In this document: positions 1-10,694 of the stretch, one piece after another | Position numbering within the stretch: position 1 is the first letter of the stretch | Layout: each line of letters starts with the position of its first letter | NCBI RefSeq assembly: GCF_010093815.1 | Contig: NW_022985552.1 | Location: 1,473,943-1,537,942, forward strand | Length of the DNA: 64,000 nt | Source: Pseudovirgaria hyperparasitica | Taxonomy: Eukaryota; Ascomycota; Dothideomycetes; Acrospermales; Acrospermaceae | Direction: 5' to 3' | Position numbers and translations under genes: made by a program | The notes under the pieces: model-generated | Told to the model about the DNA's origin: nothing | Seen by the model: only the letters and a program-made list of their open reading frames with translations | Databases searched by the model: none

Positions 1-484
1 GCGAGTCAAGCATGGCAGCTACTCTGGGTATCAATGCCTTCCCGAATGCTGAGTGACCTGCGAAGATGTGTGTGAAGCCACCCTTCTTTATGTTTTCTAC
101 GAGCAGCGGTGCATAATTCTCTGGCAGGCCCTGTAAAGCTCTTTGTCAGCTGAGTCCAGGACTACTGAGTAGACATCTCACCCGATCATAAGCTGCGTTG
201 TCGACATATATGATCTTTTCGATGCCCTTAACCTTGGCAGTTTCGTCTGCTACGGCTTTCACTCCACCACCAGCAATAAATGCTGTTATTGTGCCTCCAA
301 GTTTCTGTGCAGCTGTCACCGCAGCCAGCGAGGACGTATTGAGCTTTCCATCTCTTTGTTCAAGGACTGCGAGTGTTGACAGAAGTCTCCTGTATGCTGA
401 GAGTCGCGAAATCGCTATCGGTTGGTTGTGACGCAGGCAGAAGCGAGCACTGCGCAGGGTCGATTGCCGCGCTAGAGAATGCAT
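1..484 (-). CDS. ETFA: Electron transfer flavoprotein alpha subunit, 5' part (partial)
   Basis: Mitochondrial matrix FAD protein that passes electrons from acyl-CoA and other dehydrogenases to ETF-ubiquinone oxidoreductase. The ATG is at 484-482. Exon 1 is 484-182, the intron 181-131 (GTGAGA...TTTACAG) and exon 2 runs from 130 off the left edge. The first ~40 residues are rich in Arg, Ser and Leu and lack acidic residues, as in a mitochondrial presequence. Then come the ETF N-terminal signature LAVLEQRDGKLN and the family stretch IIYVDNAAYDR. This continues across the splice into GLPENYAPLLVENIKKGGFT and GHSAFGKALIPRVAAMLDS. The FAD-binding C-terminal domain lies outside the window. The gene is divergent from the chromatin-subunit gene at 992. 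Family assignment is secure; S. cerevisiae names this protein AIM45. Confidence 0.93.
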
Positions 485-991
485 TTCAAGCTTCTGAGGA
501 CAATTGTAGGATATTAGCTCGACGTGTCGGCGGTAGTAGATTGAAGGCCCTCGTGAGAAATAGAACTACCAATTTGGAGACATTCAACGGAGATCTGCTC
601 GCTCAAGTCCTGCGGGCATCACCAGTAACATACCTGCCCCGAACCGAGGTGGTGCTTCACGTGGGTGGGTGTTCTTATAGAACTATATCCGGTTAGTGCG
701 TTGCTTACACAATGCGTAATTTTCGTAAGGCTGTGCTGGTCTCAGCGCTCCTGGCACGACTTCTTGTCGCGTCGAGATGAACCATCAAAGTTCACGACGC
801 CGATTCATCCCCTCATTTTATAACAACCATTCCCACTCTCTCGACGCCCGACCTTGTTGTAAAAATCTATAGCTCTCGTCGCGACAGTCCCGCCCGCTCG
901 CACTACTATACTGGGTGCGCGCTCATTCCAACTTCATCTCGACCTCGCTGCCCCCTTCTTTCATTATACGCGACAATCGCTGCTTCTCGAT
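485..991. other. Divergent intergenic region, ETFA / RSC8-like
   Basis: About 0.5 kb between two divergent start codons, so it should hold both promoters. Pyrimidine-rich stretches lie at 820-960, just upstream of the ATG at 992. No further gene is seen. Confidence 0.6.
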
Positions 992-3416
992 ATGGCCGAT
1001 GAGATCGATCCCAGACAGCAGGTATCGCAATCGGGTCAGACTGCAGATATGAACACCGCAGGTGGAGGCGCGACTGATGCGCCCGCTGCAGAAGGATCAG
1101 AAATTCAGACTGGGAACGTGACAGGTAAGCTACATTAATTTTCAGTATTGTTCGAAGTATTGTCGGGAAACTGTTCTGCATTGTAAATTGGCCAGGGCAG
1201 AATGGCCAGAGCACAAAGGTCATCCTTATCTGATTCGGTATCGACAATGTCATATCGCTCCGAGTCGTATTCTCCTACAGGTTCTGCGACAAGCGATCTT
1301 TGCACCCCGCTTAGCCATCATAAAAAGAGATTGATTCTAATATTCAAAGTTGGCTCGCGCGAACCTTCAACAGCGACCCCGGTAGTGATATCAGACAATC
1401 CGCTCGATGCTCCTGATGGGCCCCGCCCCGAAGCAGAAGACACAGACGCTGCACAAGATGAAGAGATGGGAGGCGTCGGCGATGATGTCAAGAAAGAAGG
1501 AGATGCTACTCAGGACGGAGCTGAGGGCGCCGATAGTACTGGGGACAATCAGGCATCTGCGAAAGCAGCTCTTGAGTCAAGTGCTCGCAACCACTTGATC
1601 GCGCAAACACATTCCATCATCCTCCCGAGTTACAGCAGTTGGTTTGACATGAACAAAATTCACAAGATCGAGACGAAATCGTTATGGGAATTCTTCAACG
1701 GAAAAGTGCGCAGCAAAACGCCCGCTGTCTACAAGGATTATCGAGACTTCATGGTCAATACATACCGACTAAACCCCGCGGAATACCTTACCGTCACAGC
1801 TTGTAGAAGAAACTTAGCAGGAGACGTCTGTGCCATCATGCGCGTCCACGCATTCCTAGAACAATGGGGACTGATCAACTACCAGGTGAGATCAAATTGA
1901 CAAAAAGCAACCCTTGTTTTCCTATGCTAAATGTAGTTCTAAGGTCGATCCTGAGACACGACCATCAAACATCGGACCTCCATTTACTGGCCACTTTAAG
2001 GTTACTGTGGACACACCAAGAGGTTTGCAACCACACCAACCCGCGCCGCAAATAGTCACTACGCAGGGGAAACCACATGCTGGTACAGAAAGACTAGCCA
2101 GCGCTGCCCCATCTTCGAAGTCAGATCTCAATTTGGAGATCCGACGGAATATCTACGAGTCAAACGGCAAGGAGGTTACTCCTGCCGAGGGCAAAGAAGG
2201 AGATGCCAATGGCGAAAGCTCCGAAACAAATGGCGCGAAGTCACTAGCCGACACGCTGAAAGAAGCCGGTAAACAATACAACTGCTACACTTGCGGTATT
2301 GACTGCACGAAAGTGCGTTATCACAATACCAAGTCGGTTCCACATTCGGCGACAGGAAAAACTGCTCAAATGATGAAGTACGACCTTTGTCCAACGTGTT
2401 TCCTCGAGGGGCGCTTCCCAGCCTCGACGAATGCTGTTGACTATACCAAGCTCGAAAACGACAAATACTCGGCCATCCCTGATCGCGATGCGCCTTGGAC
2501 CGACGCCGAAACTCTCCTTTTACTGGAAGGTCTTGAACTATTTGATGAAGACTGGAACCAGATTTCTGAACACGTCGGCAGCAGGACGAGAGAAGAATGT
2601 GTGCTCAAATTTCTCCAACTCGAGATCGAAGACCCCTATTTGGAAGGCGAACCGACTCCGAACGGAGCGGATGCAAACCTTGGAAGCCTGTCATACTTGA
2701 GCAATGGACGCGTGCCTTTCTCTCAAGCTGACAACCCGGTCATGTCTGTGGTTGGATTCTTAGCAGGTCTTGCTGATCCATCAGTTGCAGCTGCAGCCGC
2801 TGGGAAGACTGTAGAAGAAATGCGCCGCGTTCTTCGAGAGAAGATCGAGAAGACGCCCGGCGCAAGGTCAGACAAGGAGAAAGAGAAAGCTCCTGCCGCA
2901 GAGCTCAAGAATGAAGATAGCATGGACATTGACGTTGCGCCAGCTGTGCAAGCACCTTCGGATAAGCCTGCATCGATTCCGAACACGGTCTTTGCCCTGA
3001 CTGCTGCCCGCGCAACCGCTCTTGCCTCACACGAGGAGCGTGAGATCACCCGCCTCGTCTCCACCGCTGTCAACACCCAGCTTCAGAAACTCGAGCTCAA
3101 GCTTAGTCAATTTTCCGAGCTCGAGTCCCTTCTCTCTGCCGATCGCCGCGATCTGGAACGCCGTCGCCAACAGCTCTTCCTCGACAGACTTGCATTCCAG
3201 AAGCGTTCACATGGCCTCGAAGACGCGCTCCGAAAGGCTTCGCAGATGTCGGATCCAAGTGAGGGCATGAAGGCTGTCACCGCGGCCATGGGGCAATTTG
3301 GCATCGCTGGTCGAGGCGACGGCATGGGCGTCAAGCGCGTACCTACGGAGCCAAAAGAAGATGCTATCAAGCCCCTGAACGCGAGCGACCCGGGATACAA
3401 GGCTCTGGAGATTTAG
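992..3416 (+). CDS. RSC8: SWIRM-SANT chromatin remodelling subunit (RSC8/SWI3/SMARCC type)
   Basis: Core scaffold subunit of SWI/SNF- and RSC-class nucleosome remodellers. Exon 1 is 992-1124. The last intron is 1886-1943, splicing LINYQ to VDPETRPSN, and exon 3 is 1944-3416. Intron 1 starts at 1125 (GTAAGC); its acceptor is uncertain. Position 1350 (CTAAT just upstream) and position 1281 both keep frame, giving about 713 or 736 aa. Domains in order, using the 713-aa model: acidic N-terminus; SWIRM (~130-220, [14 protein letters not shown]); ZZ-like zinc finger (~335-380, CYTCGIDC ... CPTC); SANT (~408-455, [16 protein letters not shown]); C-terminal coiled coil (~573-652) of the SWI3/RSC8 type. 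Convergent with DPH1. Family is certain. Whether it serves SWI/SNF, RSC or both cannot be read from sequence, though the zinc finger favours RSC8. Confidence 0.93.
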
Positions 3417-3744
3417 CTAAGGTACAAAGTGAAACCACAAACAAAGGGAAAAAAAATTTAGAATCTGAGTTTCATCTGCTGCATGACTGGTTTATCTGTT
3501 CGCTTTTGGGCGGCGGTTACCCTGCCTTGGTGTTTGAGGAGAAATAATGGCTGTCAACAGTATATCTGGACGGACTCTTAGGATGGATCATGGGGTGTAT
3601 GAGCGGCGTGCGGCTTTGTATACTACGTCTTCAACACGCAGATTTGGACGTCTCGTTTCGTCGTCACACTCGTCCTTCATGTACCCAATGATCGAATTTT
3701 ACTTTTATTTTATTCCGTTCTGTGGTATGTGTGCTACGTTTCCT
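3417..3744. other. 3'-3' intergenic gap
   Basis: Convergent spacer of 328 bp between the RSC8-like gene and DPH1. It holds an A-rich tract near 3449-3460 and no supported gene. Confidence 0.6.
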
Positions 3745-5204
3745 TTATCCCGCCGCCGCGGCAGACATTACAGTTTCCCTAGTCGTCCTGCCCAGGCCCT
3801 CGCGCGCATAGAAGTCCATCGGGTACGCTGCATCGTCATTCCTCGGCCTGCCCTGATCCAAATTCTCCTTCCACGGCGCCTCCCTCACTCCCAGCGCGAC
3901 TAGCGCCTCGTACGGACTCAGCAAAGGCCGCGGAAACGCATATCCCCAGTCGATGCTCAGCCGCGGACACGCAATCTGGACCCACGCAGTGACATCCGGC
4001 ATCAGCGCCAATTTCCCCGGAAAGATTTCAGAAAGCAGGATGTTGACCCACGGTATGCCGCGGGCGCGTAGGTGGGTCTCGATGAGCTCGAGGGTGTGCG
4101 GGTTGCCTTGTCGGCCTAGGGCACCGAGGATGATGCCCCATTTCTGGGCGGATGAGGCGGTGTGGATGGCGGTGCTGCGTAGTGAGTATAGTTCGTCGTG
4201 TGCGTATTCTTCGCGGGTGAGACGCCGCGAGTAAGGGTCGTAGCGGTAGGATGGCAGCGAGGGGTTGGCGATCATGGCGGATTCGAGGTGGAAGCGGCCG
4301 TCGCCGATGTATAGGAGGATATCGGGGGTGTTTGCGTCTGAGGTGGAGATGGACGTGGAGACGGGCATGCTGGGCGATGTGCAGCCTAGGATCTCGCCCT
4401 TGGAGAGCGGGGTGATTTGGGGGATGAGGATGTTGAAGCCGTCGCGGCGCAATTGGGGCGCGATGGCGTGGATGGTGGTGTTGAATTGGATTGTGCCGAC
4501 GAGGGCGAGGGTCTTGCCCGGGGTGAAGTTGCGCGCGATGGTGGCGAGGAGGTGTTGGGTGTCGATGGAGATGGAGACGAAGACGTAGAGGGTGGTGATC
4601 TTTGTGACGGCGACTGGGATCAGGCAGCTATGGGCATAGTGCACGAGCAGGTCGCAGCCAAGGGCGCGAGCGGTGAAGTCGTCGATGCAGCAGGCGCCGT
4701 AGGTCACGTCGCCCATGATGAGGGTGGAGATGTCGGGGCAAAAGCGCGTGAGGATGTCGGAAATTGTGGTTGCGAAGAGGAGGAGGCCTTCGGGGAACTG
4801 GAGAGCGATTTTCTTGGAGCCATTGCTTCGTATGCGGTGGATGGTCTTGTGGATCTCGAAGTTGTAGTTGATAGGAAGGAGGGCGATTGCGTCGTTGATA
4901 TCGGTGTCTTGGAGGATGTCGGGAGGGATGTTGTTCAGGGTTCGCGCGAATCTTCGAGGTCTGGAGACTATAGATAGCTGGTCAGCATATGGACACGAGG
5001 ACAGAGGATAACATTGTGTTCCGCACCTTGTATGGCTTTGCTGTCTTCGATATTACTGTTTGGCGCATTCTGTTCCTCCAACTTCTGTGCAGCTCGCCGG
5101 CCCACGAAGCGTTTCTTTGGCTGCTTCGCTTGAACGGGTATATCTTCGTTCAGTTCCTCGGGTACTGAAGGGCCTAAGTTGGATTTCTCTCGGTCATCCT
5201 CCAT
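3745..5204 (-). CDS. DPH1: Diphthamide biosynthesis protein 1 (2-(3-amino-3-carboxypropyl)histidine synthase subunit)
   Basis: Catalyses, with DPH2, the first step of diphthamide synthesis on eEF2: transfer of the 3-amino-3-carboxypropyl group from S-adenosylmethionine to a histidine by a non-classical radical-SAM [4Fe-4S] enzyme. Exon 1 is 5204-5027, the intron 5026-4968 and exon 2 4967-3745, giving 466 aa (S. cerevisiae DPH1 is about 425). Visible hallmarks are [36 protein letters not shown], and the three cluster-cysteine contexts [20 protein letters not shown] and [12 protein letters not shown]. The N-terminus is charged and probably disordered. Family assignment is secure. Confidence 0.95.
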
Positions 5205-6529
5205 TGTTGTGTAGATTCAATGGTGTGGCGACGCGTGCTAGGACATGATGTGAAAGCTGGGGAAACTTTTTGATAGTGGGGCCTGATCCATTGCTGGTGG
5301 TGGAGTTGAAGCCTTATACTTCTGCCTCAGGCTGACAGGCAGGTCCCTTGTTGTGGAGGCTAATGCATAGGATTGCGGTCTTAAGACGAATATGACTGAA
5401 TAATGACCTCTTTAAGGTCCTATAAAAACAAGCAACTCATCATCCAATAGCTATATCTGGCGGGACGTGGGCTTAAGGTCTATAAGATGTTTGAGCAAGG
5501 CAACTCCTCCCTCCTTCATCTCGTAGATTCAAGTGTAACAGCCTAGATTCATACACTGTATACCAATGTCTGAGACCGCTCCCCGAGTCGTTTCGTATCA
5601 ATGGTAACCTCCGCATTAGATTATTTGGCCCTGACGTCAAGCATCCAAATACGCCAGGATACAAATATCCGTCATCCTCTCCTCCACCCGTATCTCATGC
5701 CGTCTAAACATCTTCACCGTAATCATCCTCAGCTTCATTCACGTAATTTTCTCACATCATCGCTCTGTATACACTCTCGAGCCTCGGCTGAACGTCGCAA
5801 GCCATTCATTCATGTATGCGGGTCAACCAAGACTCAAGTCTGTTTTTCTCCATCTTAGGCTCCGTCCTCTTGTCTCGCGATCCGCAAACCTCTCCAGTCC
5901 TTCGGAAGCCACGGACTACGCAGGACACAAACTGATTCGCGTCAGGCTACATCCTGATGATGCAGACATCGTTTGGTGTCCAGCCATAGCAGACTGGTAG
6001 AGCAAAACAATTGCGCAAGTTCCAGCTACGATTTTGTACAAGATTTCATTTGACGGGGACTAGGCATGTACTGTAAAAAAGCCGAACCTCTATTCAAAGA
6101 TGAATCACGATACCATGATGGTGTTGAATATTCCGCGTTCCGAAAGAAAAGCCCGTAGCCGGCCAAAGTCCCGGTCTTCGCCGACGCGGACCCACAGTAT
6201 CACGCAAATGATCTCGACTTTGATTATTTCCAAAACGCATCACAGGCCCATGCATTGCATTTATCAACATCCGACCACGCTCGTGCGCAACCGTTGATAA
6301 GCTCTTAGACGCGATTTTCTCGCGATGCCGAGGCACCTCATGACGCGCTTTTGTCACTCACATGGTGGCAACCGCGCCCCTTAATATAGGCATCATAGAA
6401 GCATGCTATGCTCCTGTTGCTTTGTCGACACGTTATAGATTTACTTTTTGCGTAAATCAGGCTCAGATAGCCTTCTTGTCCCTCTGACCTTTCGAGATTT
6501 GTTGCATATATTTCAACTTGCCATAGACG
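5205..6529. other. Gene-poor intergenic region
   Basis: 1.3 kb between the divergent DPH1 and peroxidase genes. Short open frames are present but show no protein-like composition or recognisable motif. The last ~150 bp is pyrimidine-rich and is the likely peroxidase promoter. Confidence 0.5.
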
Positions 6530-7548
6530 ATGTCAAACTCAGGCAACTATGAGGCCGTAGCGGCTGATATCAAGAAGCTGCTACACCAGCCTGAATACGA
6601 CGATGGGAGTGCTGGGCCTGTTCTTGTCCGTCTAGCATGGCATAGCGCAGGCACATACGATGCGGAGACCGACACTGGCGGCTCTAACGGCGCCGGAATG
6701 CGCTACGAGGTACGTGGTCCCTCGTCCGTCCTCATGTGGGACAATCTCTAAGTCAATCCCAGGCTGAAGGCGGTGATCCAGCCAACGCTGGTCTCCAACA
6801 TGCGCGTACGTTCCTCGAGCCAGTTAAGGAGAAGCATCCGTGGCTTACGTACGCCGACCTGTGGACGCTCGCCGGCATCATCGCCATCAAAGAAATGGAC
6901 GGACCAACTATACCATGGAAACCCGGTCGCACAGATTATGTCGATGACAGCAAACTCCCACCTCGTGGTCGACTCCCCGATGGCGCACAAGGCGCTGACC
7001 ACGTTCGCTTCATATTCTACCGCATGGGCTTCAACGACCAAGAAATCGTGGCGCTGAGCGGAGCTCATAATCTCGGCCGCACGCACAAGGATCGCAGCGG
7101 CTTCCATGGACCGTGGGTGCCTAACCCGACACGTTTTTCGAACCAATATTTCCGATTGATGGTAGAATTGGAGTGGAAACCGAAGACTTTGGATAATGGT
7201 GTCAAGCAATTCGTGCACTACGATGAGGATCTAGATGAGGAGTTGATGATGCTGCCGAGTGATCTGGCGCTGATTCAGGATAAGGAATTTGCGCCGTGGG
7301 TCAAGAAGTATGCCGCAGACAAGGAGCTGTTCTATCGAGATTTTTCGGCCGCGTTTGCGAAGCTCGTTGAGCTGGGAATCAAGCGTGACGAGAGCGGGAA
7401 GATTGTCAATGCGGACAATGTGAAGGGTGGATATATATCAGCGCCGAAGAAGAGTAATACACCTGGCAAGCCTCAGTCATCGGGTGACGGGGCGTCGGAG
7501 CCTTTGAAGAGAGAAAACGAGGAGTTCAAGGAGAGGGCGAGGTTGTAG
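6530..7548 (+). CDS. Class I heme peroxidase, cytochrome c peroxidase-like, no mitochondrial presequence
   Basis: Reduces H2O2 with a b-type heme. Exon 1 is 6530-6709, the intron 6710-6762 (GTACGT...CCCAG) and exon 2 6763-7548, giving 321 aa. Distal-pocket residues Arg34, Trp37 and His38 lie in [12 protein letters not shown]. The proximal histidine is His162 in [15 protein letters not shown]. The tryptophan matching the radical-forming Trp191 of yeast CCP is Trp178 in GFHGPW. The catalytic domain begins within a few residues of the Met, and no cleavable targeting peptide is visible, unlike classical CCP1. The C-terminus is a short Lys/Ser/Glu-rich tail. Likely a cytosolic antioxidant enzyme. 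The physiological electron donor (cytochrome c or ascorbate) cannot be decided from sequence. Confidence 0.93.
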
Positions 7549-8779
7549 AGCTTAGAGCTTAGTGGCTTTGTGCGACGTTATAGAGCACATATAGATTAAA
7601 AACTGTGTACCACATAGATCGTCGAAGGCATAAATCGGATATAGACATAGATGTGAACCTCATATCTTACAACCCTTCCGACCTTCTTTGTGGCGATCGC
7701 GCTGTGTTTACCTTAGTCCACCAAATCTTGAAGCAGGCAATCTGTTGCGGCTCACCTGTATGCCTTTATACCTCAGGCATTCATATTCCCATATATCAAC
7801 AAGCGAGTCTACTTCGCTGCTTGTGATTGAAAATGGCAAGTCGATCGACAATAGCGCAATCGTTGGACATCGCGCAGATACAAACCTTACCCTCGGAATA
7901 ATGAGAGGGGCCTTGGGCATTAGTTCAGGCTAGGCTTAGATAGTATTAGGTGGGCAAGCACGTCGTCTTCCAAGGTTGATAAAGGGTGATCGACATTCGA
8001 GGGGTTTATGTTGTACCGTGAATACGCAACTACTTGGACATCGCTTTTTTCGCGCCATCTGGTAATTGAATATCAAATATGTCATTTATACTGAATGAGA
8101 AGCGTCTACTTCATTGCCATAGATCTCAGTACAGCGAGGCAATCGACGCTTGCACAGTGAAGCTTTACAGATAGATCTACAGAGTGAGTTCAGACCGTGC
8201 GATACTATGTGACCCTCATTATCGCATCTCTCGGCGTAAGGCAGCCACCTGCCCTGTCCATATTCGAAATACAAGGGCCAAGCACTTCAAAACGCTACGT
8301 CCCTGCAGACATCATCGTGGGATGACGTACGGAATTGATTTCATAGTTGGCGCCGTCGAGCGCCTGTGTATTCGACACGCCTAAAGTGCCAAAGCATAAA
8401 ATCGCAGCTACGGCCTTGAGATCGCAGATCCCAGACTATGCCAGCCCTGACATTGATTTCTACCGGAAATGTGGCCTGTCAATCGCTGGCTAGAAATAAA
8501 CCTCGACGCTAAATCTGTTACCGTTCCGCCTAAGCAGTAGTGGGAGCGGCCCACGAGACCGATACGGGCTCTCGGATCACACACTAGTGCCTTTATACCC
8601 TTTCGCCGAAATTTTTAGAGCCCTGAAGGATTGACTCTAGTGCTGATAATGAAAAGGGCAAGTCAACTAAAAGTTCGGCGCCAACCTTGTTGTGTACCTT
8701 ATAAGATCTGACAGGCAGGCATATCCTTTTCCCATGTACAGTTTCACAATCCTGTACCTCGTTTTCAGCAGTATTCGAC
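7549..8779. other. Intergenic region
   Basis: 1.2 kb between the peroxidase and the rhodopsin-like gene, both on the plus strand. No supported gene is seen. Confidence 0.5.
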
Positions 8780-10220
8780 ATGGCGTCTGATCTTAGTCCG
8801 ACGCAAAGAGCGAAGCTCGAGAGTGACGACTTGGGTCAAACAACGCTTGCAATTGTCATTGCGTTTGAAGTCGGCGCTCTGGTCGTTGTGCTTATGAGGT
8901 TTTATTCACGTATGGCAGTAACGAAGGGGTTGGGGAGGGATGATTGGTTGATGCTCGTCGGCATGCTGTTTTCGATCGGGATGGGCGTTTGTCAGATAAT
9001 GCGTGAGTGTTCGCGCCTCGATGTGAGGAGTCTGGCTGACTGCATGTAGAGGTTCAATGGGGCTCTGGGAAACATGTTCAATTTCTGTCGCCGTACCAAC
9101 TGCAGAAGCAGAGATTTGTGAGTAGGATCGAGGACCTTTTTCGACGTTTCGATCAGCCTACTAACTGTTGATAACAGTACCTATACTGGAGCATAGCTCT
9201 TTATGGTGTCGCTATTACATTCACGAAGCTCAGTATTCTTCTCTTGTATCGACGCATTTTCCACGCCTCGAAGAGCCTTATGTGGGTCGTGTGGATTCTT
9301 GGTTCGTTCGTCCTGTGCTTTGGACTCTCGATTGTGTTTTCTGGACTTTTCACATGCACGCCGGCGAATGGGTTCTGGAATTTAAGCGTGAAGGCAAAAT
9401 GCGTCAATATGTTTGCGTGAGTACAGCATGAAAGTCGGCTACAGACCTAAGCTAACGGCTCCTAAGGCTCTTTGAAGCCAATGCTGCCATCAACATTGGT
9501 ACAGACTTCGTCATCACTGTATTACCTCTGCCTAGCATATGGCGACTTGGTCTCCCAATCCACCAGAAGATCGGTGTGAGTTTCATTTTCGCCATCGGGT
9601 GGTTGTGAGTTGTCCTGTCCCTTGAGGCACTGTTCCAGTCTGACCAAAGTGATAGCGTTTGTGCAGTATCAGTCTTACGCCTGTACTCACTCATCCGATT
9701 CGCACACAACTTCACCGACGCATCTTATTACGGCTCCATGACAGCCTGGTGGTCCTGTATTGAAGTCAACACTGCAATCATCGCCGCATGTATGCCTCCG
9801 CTCCGTGCGCTCATAGCCGAGCGATTTCGCGACCTCCGAAAATTAAGCTACAGAAGTATGCGATCGTTCCGACAAGGCAGTCAAACAACAGCCAACACTG
9901 ATCGCACGCGCGTTTATCCCTTGTGCGAAATACCAGAGGAGCTCGCGCTGACGCCACGCCAACTTGAAGCTGTGCTGCCGAGTCCGGAGCCAAGTGAGCC
10001 GTCGATACATGAGGATGAGGAGGACAAGGAGGAGAAGAAGGTGGCGTGGAATAGAACTCCCAAACTATACTCACAGACCAATGGGAGTCGTGGTATACTA
10101 AAGTCGCCAGCGCCGAGCTTTCATCCCAGGAGGACCGATCCGGTGCAGCTGGCAATTGAGAGACAGCAGGAGAGCCTTCGGATGCAGTCCGGCTGGCTGG
10201 CTGAAACTTCTGATGGTTGA
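8780..10220 (+). CDS. Fungal rhodopsin-like seven-helix integral membrane protein
   Basis: Five exons: 8780-9002, 9050-9117, 9178-9416, 9467-9604 and 9656-10220, giving 410 aa. All junctions keep frame; the intron before exon 4 has a clear GCTAAC branch site. Seven hydrophobic helices are seen, starting near residues 23, 56, 100, 130, 178, 210 and 248. The family motifs are KGLGRDDWLMLVGMLFSIGM after helix 1, ITFTKLSILLLYRRIF, NIGTDFVITVLPLPSIWRL, and the VSVLRLYSLIRFA segment with a Trp-rich region in helix 7. The 110-residue C-terminal tail is cytoplasmic, charged and probably disordered. This is the large fungal-specific family often called PTH11-like or SAT4/rhodopsin-domain proteins. No CFEM domain is present. 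The ligand is unknown. Confidence 0.88.
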
Positions 10221-10694
10221 AACGTGTGTAGACGAACCATGACGCTGTCTCCGAAGACTCAATCCGAGTTCCTCGATAGGATTTCGGTGCCGCTGATCGT
10301 CGCTATCGAACGTTCGCGCTTGTGCGTCACCCCCGGCGCTGGGCCTCAGCTGCTCTGGTATAGAGATGTGTGCTAGTCCCCGGGAATACAGACGAACTTC
10401 AGGCTGTGTCTGAATGACATCAGAGGCAGCACAGGACTGATATACTGTAACTATGTGTTTTTCACGATTGCATGATAGGAACCAAGGGTATTATGTGACG
10501 TATGACCGTCTCGTACTTATGCATCATAAGCATGCCCCTCACTCATACTTTCACGTGACTATAAAAAAGACCTGCTCAGCCTCGTCGCAATTGAAAGTCT
10601 CTGCTGATCTATCCTCACCTCTCTATTGCCATTACTTTTGAGCCTGGACCGTGATCTCTATTCTCCTCACTTCTCCGCCAGCAGGGTCATCACA
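10221..10694. other. Intergenic region upstream of the HET-NACHT pseudogene
   Basis: 474 bp with no supported gene. The last 80 bp before the ATG at 10695 is pyrimidine-rich, so a once-functional promoter may remain. Confidence 0.5.

Noticed and set aside
4417-4977. Long Asp/Glu/Gly-rich plus-strand frame opposite DPH1
   Set aside because: Shadow of the DPH1 coding strand with biased composition; DPH1 itself is unambiguous.
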